Of a stretch of DNA of 64,000 nt, positions 58,011 to 64,000 are shown piece by piece. Both the position numbers and the translations under genes were made by a program. The notes beneath the pieces were generated by a model that was not told the DNA's origin, searched no databases, and worked only from the letters and a program-made list of their open reading frames with translations. How positions within the stretch are numbered: position 1 is the first letter of the stretch; every line of letters begins with the position of its first letter. Source of the stretch: Pectobacterium colocasium (GTDB taxonomy: Bacteria > Pseudomonadota > Gammaproteobacteria > Enterobacterales > Enterobacteriaceae); NCBI RefSeq assembly GCF_020181655.1, contig NZ_CP084032.1, positions 2,480,001 to 2,544,000 on the forward strand, given 5' to 3'.

Positions 58011-58691
58011 ATGAATTTACATTCAATACCGTTATTAAAATATCCGCGTACCCCTCATCTGGAAGGTTCGCGTTTACAGTCCGGCGATGATGGGTCGGAC
58101 CAAATTGCTCTGAAAGCGCTGGCAGGCCGCTATGTCGTTATCGAAGAAAAGATCGACGGCGCGAACAGTGGTGTGTCCTTCAATGAAACGGCGGAACTCT
58201 TGCTCCAGTCGCGCGGCCATTATCTGGCTGGCGGCTCGCGGGAACGGCAGTTCAACCAGTTCAAGCTTTGGGCCACCGGGCACGAAATGCGTTTTCTTGA
58301 GCTATTGGAAGACCGTTTCGTGATGTACGGCGAATGGGCTTACAGCAAGCATTCCGTGTTTTACGACCGTTTGCCGCACTATTTTCATGAATTTGATATT
58401 TACGATCGTCGTGACGGCATTTTTTTATCGACGGCACGCCGACACGCGATGCTGGCCGGTTCGCCCGTGTTGTCTGTTCCGGTACTCTGGGTACAGGCGA
58501 ATCGGCGCGGTTTACCCGTGGTTTCTTTCGACGATGCGCGAACCGAGTTGGGATTGAAACACGGCGAAAACGAAGGAAAAGCGGTGCAAGAACAATTAAC
58601 ATCGTTGCTACCCACCGGCACTCGCGTGCCGACGGTGCTCACAGATCGCGGCTTCACACAGTTCGATGCACTGTTCCATTGGGAAGATTGA
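58011..58691 (+). CDS. RNA ligase-like nucleotidyltransferase, apparently truncated
   Basis: A 226-residue protein with the start of an Rnl2-type RNA ligase. Motif I is VVIEEKIDGANSGVSF (Lys is the AMP acceptor), motif III is FVMYGEWAYSKHSVFYDRLP, and motif IIIa is HEFDIYDRRDGIFLS. The motif IV (EG..(V/I)K) and motif V (KxK/R) segments that normally follow are not recognisable; the C-terminal 60 residues look unrelated. It may be truncated or divergent. I start at 58011; a longer frame from 57972 is less likely. Confidence 0.68.
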   Translation: MNLHSIPLLKYPRTPHLEGSRLQSGDDGSDQIALKALAGRYVVIEEKIDGANSGVSFNETAELLLQSRGHYLAGGSRERQFNQFKLWATGHEMRFLELLEDRFVMYGEWAYSKHSVFYDRLPHYFHEFDIYDRRDGIFLSTARRHAMLAGSPVLSVPVLWVQANRRGLPVVSFDDARTELGLKHGENEGKAVQEQLTSLLPTGTRVPTVLTDRGFTQFDALFHWED

Positions 58692-58972
58692 TAGCCTAAC
58701 CCAGAATGGAAATGTGGTAACCGAGAGCTTGTTGTTGCTGGTAGATGGTTGTCCAACTTTTCTGTAGTGTGCGGGAAATAGATAGATAACTTCCGAGCCG
58801 TTGGTTGACGGTTAGCTACGGCTATGACCTTCACGATTAAGTAATGTATTTGGGAATAATTGACACGTTGGTAAATTAGGAAGGGTTTTTCATAGTTACC
58901 CTTATATATCGGACTGATATCATGAAAATAATATATCTCTGAGGGGCTTTTCATTTTGGGTAGGGATAAAAC
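58692..58972. other. AT-rising non-coding stretch
   Basis: No gene is visible. It may contain the lost 3' part of the RNA ligase gene, but no conserved block was found in any frame by eye. Confidence 0.35.
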
Positions 58973-59704
58973 ATGGAAACGTTGGTAAAAGCGTATATAC
59001 AAATACTGAAGGGGCTTAACGCCCGGTCATTCAACCTACAGGAGGATAAATACTCTGGCGTATTTTTACCCGCTCCCTCCGATGAATACTGGCGATCCAC
59101 CGTAAAAATCATGCTGATTGGGCGTGAAACAGCAGGCTGGAATACCTTAAATGGGAAGAATACTATTTCCCGTGTCCTGGGACTTATACCCAATGTTACC
59201 ACAGAGCAGGTGGTTGAAGAGGCTATAACTCGTTATAGGAAGCACCTGACGGAGACGCTTAATCTCAAATCACGTAGCCGCTTCATACAGTACCATTTCC
59301 GACTAGCTAGTGAGTTGAACATTGCCCCTCAGGCGATCCTATATGCCAATCTACTAGCGTGGGATTACAACGGTCAAACACCACTACTTCGCCCTCATGA
59401 AGAACTTCAACAGGTGATATCCACCTCACTGAGTCTGTTGGCTGCACAGATCAATCATCTAAAACCTGACTTCATAATATTTGCATCAGGAGCCAGAAGA
59501 ACTGACTACATCATCAAACGGTTGCTGACTGAGTATCTGGATGGTTATGAAACTTTATCCGTCACGTCTGGGAGGCTATGGGAATTTAAAGCGGGTAATG
59601 CTATTTGTTTCAGAATAGCTCATCCAAGGGCTACGTATGGACATCAGAAGTTCAGAGAGATGGTAATTAAGCGGATTAAAGACGTCTGCGACCAAGGTCG
59701 ATAG
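58973..59704 (+). CDS. Hypothetical protein, possibly uracil-DNA-glycosylase-like fold
   Basis: A 243-residue soluble protein with an AT-richer composition than its neighbours. VKIMLIGRETAGWN near residue 45 and ICFRIAHPRATYGHQ near 210 recall the first-strand and His-Pro motifs of the uracil-DNA-glycosylase superfamily, but the match is loose. AGGGA precedes the ATG. Its setting between an RNA-ligase-like gene and an IS element suggests a variable insert. No function is claimed. Confidence 0.5.
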   Translation: METLVKAYIQILKGLNARSFNLQEDKYSGVFLPAPSDEYWRSTVKIMLIGRETAGWNTLNGKNTISRVLGLIPNVTTEQVVEEAITRYRKHLTETLNLKSRSRFIQYHFRLASELNIAPQAILYANLLAWDYNGQTPLLRPHEELQQVISTSLSLLAAQINHLKPDFIIFASGARRTDYIIKRLLTEYLDGYETLSVTSGRLWEFKAGNAICFRIAHPRATYGHQKFREMVIKRIKDVCDQGR

Positions 59705-59800
59705 ATGCATCAAAGGTTATGAAAATTTGATTCAATGCCACACCAGAGGAATACCGACAAGGCGGCACGGTTCTCTATGTTAGAAGCGATACGTCCAGTT
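59705..59800. other. Short spacer before the minus-strand hypothetical gene
   Basis: About 95 bases between convergent genes. No gene or clear terminator is visible. Confidence 0.4.
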
Positions 59801-60163
59801 TTACATCACTATATTGCATTGTGTTCTCGTTTCATCCTTGAGGGGCTTGAACTCGAACAGCGCGAACACCAGAGGGATTTTAAATCCCCCTGCGGCCTGA
59901 GAAACCTGACATTGCCTTTCTTCAAGCACATCAATGCAGAGTAACGCCGTTTGTGGGCCGTCGCGTTCCGCCGTAGAGAGCCACTCTTGCACTGCAAGAT
60001 AACGCGAATCCGGCGACCACAGCATGTCTTTGCCGAAAACGCGATCTTCAAGGGCTTTCCCGTCGATGGATAGCGAAAAATAAGGCGGGCCAAACCGAAT
60101 TTCACCGATACAAACCAGTACCGCGTTATGTTGTTGATCGAATGAGGACAGTTTGTGCAGCAT
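59801..60163 (-). CDS. Hypothetical protein
   Basis: A 120-residue soluble protein of unknown family. It contains WSPDSRYLAVQEWLST, a beta-propeller-like or immunity-protein-like stretch, and ends with KDETRTQCNIVM. I start at ATG 60163; the alternative TTG is at 60178. Before the IS insertion it began 17 bases after the stop of the VOC gene, so the pair was probably one operon. Confidence 0.55.
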   Translation of the reverse strand: MLHKLSSFDQQHNAVLVCIGEIRFGPPYFSLSIDGKALEDRVFGKDMLWSPDSRYLAVQEWLSTAERDGPQTALLCIDVLEERQCQVSQAAGGFKIPLVFALFEFKPLKDETRTQCNIVM

Positions 60164-60201
60164 AGGAAAAAATTCCAAATCAGTCTGATGTTATCTCAAT
60201 C

Positions 60202-61516
60202 GAGCCTGTACATAAATTTGTGTAATTGCCTGATTTTGATATGTTCAATCCAACATCAAAAGCAGGTTAATTTATGGACGAAAAACAATTACAGGCACTG
60301 GCTAACGAACTGGCCAAAAATCTTAAAACACCTGAGGATCTCAGCCAGTTCGATCGCCTGCTGAAAAAAATCAGTGTTGAAGCCGCCCTTAATGCTGAAA
60401 TGTCCCACCATCTCGGGTACGAGAAAAACCAGCCCAAAGCGGGTCTTAACGCACGTAACGGTTATTCCACAAAAACTGTCATTACTGGCGATGGCCCGCT
60501 CGAACTGCGTACTCCGCGAGATCGTGATGCCACATTCGAACCTCAACTGGTGAAGAAAAATCAGACCCGGATAACCAGCATGGATAACCAAATCCTGTCG
60601 TTATACGCCAAAGGCATGACTACCCGAGAGATCGTCGCGACGTTTAAGGAACTGTATGACTCAGATGTGTCGCCGGCCCTGATTTCAAAGGTCACGGACG
60701 CAGTGATGGAGCAGGTTGTTGAATGGCAGAATCGGCCGTTGGATAGCCTTTATCCCATTGTTTATCTTGACTGTATTGTCCTTAAGGTCCGTCAGGATAG
60801 TCGTGTCATCAACAAATCCGTGTTCCTGGCCTTGGGCATCAATATCGATGGTCAGAAAGAACTACTGGGTATGTGGCTGGCGGAAAATGAAGGGGCGAAG
60901 TTCTGGCTGAATGTGCTGACTGAGCTGAAAAACAGAGGTCTGAACGACATTCTCATCGCCTGCGTTGACGGTCTGAAAGGCTTCCCTGACGCTATCAATG
61001 CGGTCTATCCGCAAACCCGCATCCAGTTGTGTATAGTCCATATGGTGCGCAACAGCCTGCGCTTCGTCTCATGGAAGGACTATAAGGCCGTCACTCGCGA
61101 CCTGAAGGCGGTTTATGGGGCCGCGACGGAAGAAGCGGCGTTGCAGGAGCTGGAAACATTCGCCAGGGTCTGGGATGAGCGCTACCCGCAAATCAGCCGG
61201 AGCTGGCGTGCAAACTGGGCGAATCTGTCAACATTCTTCGCGTACCCGAGTGACATCCGTAAGGTGATTTACACGACCAATGCCATTGAATCACTGAACA
61301 GCGTCATCCGGCATGCCATAAAGAAACGCAAGGTGTTCCCGACAGATGACTCAGTAAGGAAAGTGGTGTGGCTGGCAATACAGTCGGCATCAAAAAAATG
61401 GACGATGCCGATCCAAAACTGGCGGCTGGCGATGAGCCGCTTTATTATCGAGTTCGGTGACCGCCTGGACGGTCACTTCTGAGAAATGGCATTTACACAG
61501 AATCATGTACAAGGTC
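60202..61516 (+). mobile_element. IS256-family insertion sequence (1315 bp) with 8-bp target duplication
   Basis: Terminal repeats: left GAGCCTGTACATAAATTTGT (60202 on) and right, read inward, GACCTTGTACATGATTCTGT (from 61516). Flanking direct repeats TCTCAATC lie at 60194-60201 and 61517-61524. An 8-base duplication is typical of the IS256 family. The single transposase gene fills the element. Clean ends with an exact duplication suggest a recent insertion. Confidence 0.9.
60274..61482 (+). CDS. IS256-family transposase
   Basis: A 402-residue mutator-type DDE transposase. The catalytic residues are Asp166 in IVYLDCIVLKV, Asp232 in IACVDGLKGFP and Glu339 in YTTNAIESLNS. Residues 1-100 form the N-terminal DNA-binding part, with YEKNQPKAGLNARNGYSTKT typical of the group. 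Length is normal and no frameshift is seen, so the element is likely active. Confidence 0.95.
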   Translation: MDEKQLQALANELAKNLKTPEDLSQFDRLLKKISVEAALNAEMSHHLGYEKNQPKAGLNARNGYSTKTVITGDGPLELRTPRDRDATFEPQLVKKNQTRITSMDNQILSLYAKGMTTREIVATFKELYDSDVSPALISKVTDAVMEQVVEWQNRPLDSLYPIVYLDCIVLKVRQDSRVINKSVFLALGINIDGQKELLGMWLAENEGAKFWLNVLTELKNRGLNDILIACVDGLKGFPDAINAVYPQTRIQLCIVHMVRNSLRFVSWKDYKAVTRDLKAVYGAATEEAALQELETFARVWDERYPQISRSWRANWANLSTFFAYPSDIRKVIYTTNAIESLNSVIRHAIKKRKVFPTDDSVRKVVWLAIQSASKKWTMPIQNWRLAMSRFIIEFGDRLDGHF

Positions 61517-61889
61517 TCTCAATCAGATTACCATCAGGGTCGCGGAGGATCGCTTCATAAAAACCGTCTCCCGTCATCCGAGGTTGAGCAACTAAAATGC
61601 CGCGCTCTGCGGCTTTGCTGACCAATGCCTCGACATCCGCCTTGCTCCCGACCGAAATCGCGACGTGCGCCCAGCCGCAGCCTTCTTTATTGGCTAAGGC
61701 TTCCGCCAACACCGGCAGCGTCATCAGTTCAATAGAGGCGCCTTCACTCAGTTGAACGAAATGCGATTCAAAACCGGGGCGATTCCGGCTCACATATTTT
61801 TCCCCCACCTGCGCGGCGAAGAACTCTTGCCAAAATGCCGCCTGCGCGGCCAGATCGGTCGTCCATAGCGCAACGTGTGGCACTTTCAT
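61503..61889 (-). CDS. VOC-family (glyoxalase-like) protein, 3' end altered by the IS
   Basis: A 128-residue vicinal-oxygen-chelate protein, with metal-binding positions expected around HVALWTTDL, HVAISVG and the Glu near the C-terminus. Its last codons are GNLIERPCT, where RPCT and the stop come from the IS right end. With the IS and one TCTCAATC removed the end becomes GNLIEITSD and a TGA at 60180. The metal-binding Glu in LIE seems kept, so activity may survive. I start at 61889; an adjacent ATG lies at 61892. Confidence 0.8.
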   Translation of the reverse strand: MKVPHVALWTTDLAAQAAFWQEFFAAQVGEKYVSRNRPGFESHFVQLSEGASIELMTLPVLAEALANKEGCGWAHVAISVGSKADVEALVSKAAERGILVAQPRMTGDGFYEAILRDPDGNLIERPCT

Positions 61890-61942
61890 CATGATTCCTT
61901 CTTAACAACCATCGTTTTTCATATCGTCTGGATGGGTCGCGG

Positions 61943-62743
61943 CTATGACCGCGTTCCGTTCAGAATGGCTAAAACCTGTTGATGCAATGCCGGATCACCG
62001 GTCGCGACAACGGTGCCCCCCGCTTCCGCTCGCTGCCCGTTGAGATCGGTGATGATGCCACCTGCCTGCTCAATAATCGGGATCAGCGCGACAATGTCGT
62101 AGGGCTGCAATGCAAATTCCACGCAGATGTCAATCTGACCTGCTGCCAGCATCGCCATGGCGTAACATTCTCCGCCATAGCGCGTCATCAGCGTGGTTTC
62201 TGCTAGTTCTGCGAAGTGAACCGCCGGGTGCATGCTCAGGGCTTCTGGCGCCGTAGTGTGAAGAATGGCCTGTTCGAGCGACACACCTTTACGCGTGCTT
62301 AAACGAACGTCCCCATTGCGGTCGCTACGCCAGGCCTGTGAACCCTCCGCCCAAAAGCACTCCCCGGTAAACGGCTGGCTCATCATCCCCATCACGGCAC
62401 GTTCATGATGCAGCAGACCGATAAGCGTTCCCCACACGGGTAAGCCACACAAGAAAGGTCGGGTGCCATCGACCGGATCCAAAACCCAACGCACCGGGCC
62501 TTCCCCGCTCAGGCCAAATTCTTCGCCCATAATCGCGTGATCGGGATAACGACGCGTGATGTGCTCGCGGATGACCCGCTCAGCCTCCCGATCGGCTTCT
62601 GTCACCGGATCAAAACGGAAACCTTCTTTTGGCTTCGTCTCAATTTGGTTTGCGGTAAGGGAACGAAAACGCGGTAACGTCTCCTGGCTGGCTAGCGTGG
62701 CGAGTTCATGGAAAAAGGCAATATCGGGAAGTAACTGGCTCAT
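61943..62743 (-). CDS. HisN-type histidinol-phosphatase (inositol monophosphatase family)
   Basis: A 266-residue Mg-dependent phosphatase of the inositol monophosphatase superfamily. Metal-site motifs are DPVTEADREAERVI, MGEEFG, and LDPVDGTRPFLCGLP, with the last Asp in LQPYDIVALIPIIEQAGG. The RPF after DG and overall length fit the histidinol-phosphatase subgroup (HisN-like), but enterobacteria already have HisB, so the substrate may differ. It lies about 55 bases upstream of the VOC gene. Confidence 0.75.
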   Translation of the reverse strand: MSQLLPDIAFFHELATLASQETLPRFRSLTANQIETKPKEGFRFDPVTEADREAERVIREHITRRYPDHAIMGEEFGLSGEGPVRWVLDPVDGTRPFLCGLPVWGTLIGLLHHERAVMGMMSQPFTGECFWAEGSQAWRSDRNGDVRLSTRKGVSLEQAILHTTAPEALSMHPAVHFAELAETTLMTRYGGECYAMAMLAAGQIDICVEFALQPYDIVALIPIIEQAGGIITDLNGQRAEAGGTVVATGDPALHQQVLAILNGTRS

Positions 62744-62910
62744 GGTGTTTTACCTTCCTATCGCATGGGTATAACGGTGCCGGTAGGCATTGAAGAGGAT
62801 TAATGATAACGCTCATTAATGCTCGATGATGAGTTATTTTGCGTAATTACATCGCTCGATTATGCACAAAGACATCGGCAACCACAATTCACATTCTTAT
62901 GGTCTGGATA

Positions 62911-62946
62911 AAAAAATAGCCCCCAAACGTCTCCGTCAGGGGGCTA
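62911..62946 (-). terminator. Terminator of the GH1 gene
   Basis: On the minus strand TAGCCCCC / GGGGGCTA with a 14-base loop is followed by TTTTTTT. Confidence 0.9.
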
Positions 62947-62977
62947 GAGTAGGCATCGCTGGGCGATCTTATTGCCT

Positions 62978-64000
<1,023 letters not shown>

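Noticed and set aside
59735..59944. A 69-codon plus-strand frame.
   Set aside because: It overlaps the better-supported minus-strand gene at 59801-60163.
60206..61511. Shorter IS boundaries giving no target duplication.
   Set aside because: Extending both ends by 4-5 bases lengthens the inverted repeat and exposes the exact 8-base duplication TCTCAATC.

Overview
The window is chromosomal DNA of an enterobacterium, most likely a Pectobacterium (soft-rot plant pathogen). Core genes match Escherichia coli in family and order (mlc-bioD2, ogt-fnr-uspE, pntAB/ydgH, the hemA-prfA-prmC-sirB2-sirB1-kdsA operon, lolB-ispE-prs, ychH/pth-ychF). Between them lie plant-associated genes: a bacterial expansin, an oligogalacturonide-type binding protein and a GH1 beta-glucosidase. 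A complete ERIC repeat is also present. The species call is an inference.

Layout. 1-3.1 kb: end of mlc, bioD2 and an MFS exporter. 3.1-5.8 kb: small envelope proteins (DUF1161, a lipoprotein behind an ERIC element, YnfB) and ydfG. 5.9-9.4 kb: a decayed 3' gene end, a 5'-truncated glucosyl-3-phosphoglycerate-synthase-like gene, a GlxA-type regulator, a metallo-hydrolase and a tautomerase. 9.4-12.6 kb: a 51-base perfect dyad, then dat-ddc for 1,3-diaminopropane synthesis. 13-22 kb: small proteins, digH, VF530, NTF2-like and GNAT proteins, a chemoreceptor, cytochrome b562, osmC and three transporter or regulator wrecks. 22.3-30.2 kb: expansin, then the tight three-gene srfABC operon. 30.4-32.7 kb: a collapsed operon (NTF2-like, SDR, FAD oxidoreductase, Cfa). 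32.7-35.5 kb: a binding protein and a Gfo/Idh/MocA oxidoreductase. 36-54.2 kb: dense, well-conserved housekeeping genes. 54.4-64 kb: a variable tail with an eptA/histidine-kinase deletion scar, orphan proteins, an RNA-ligase-like protein, an intact IS256-family element, a HisN-like phosphatase and a GH1 gene cut by the window end.

Working together. srfABC is the most system-like unit: a single-pass membrane protein (SrfA), a large actin/Hsp70-fold ATPase (SrfB) and a P-loop GTPase (SrfC), with adjacent or overlapping cistrons and a shared terminator. The family is known by name but its mechanism is not. dat and ddc act in sequence on aspartate semialdehyde and then diaminobutyrate. The prfA-prmC pair encodes a release factor and its methylase.

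A clear theme is decay by deletion. At least seven loci are gene ends joined at deletion scars. Two mobile elements with recognisable target duplications can be reconstructed: an IS4-like miniature element inside the dead FAD gene (12-base duplication) and an IS256-family element in the last codons of a VOC gene (8-base duplication). No tRNA, rRNA or CRISPR array was recognised by eye.
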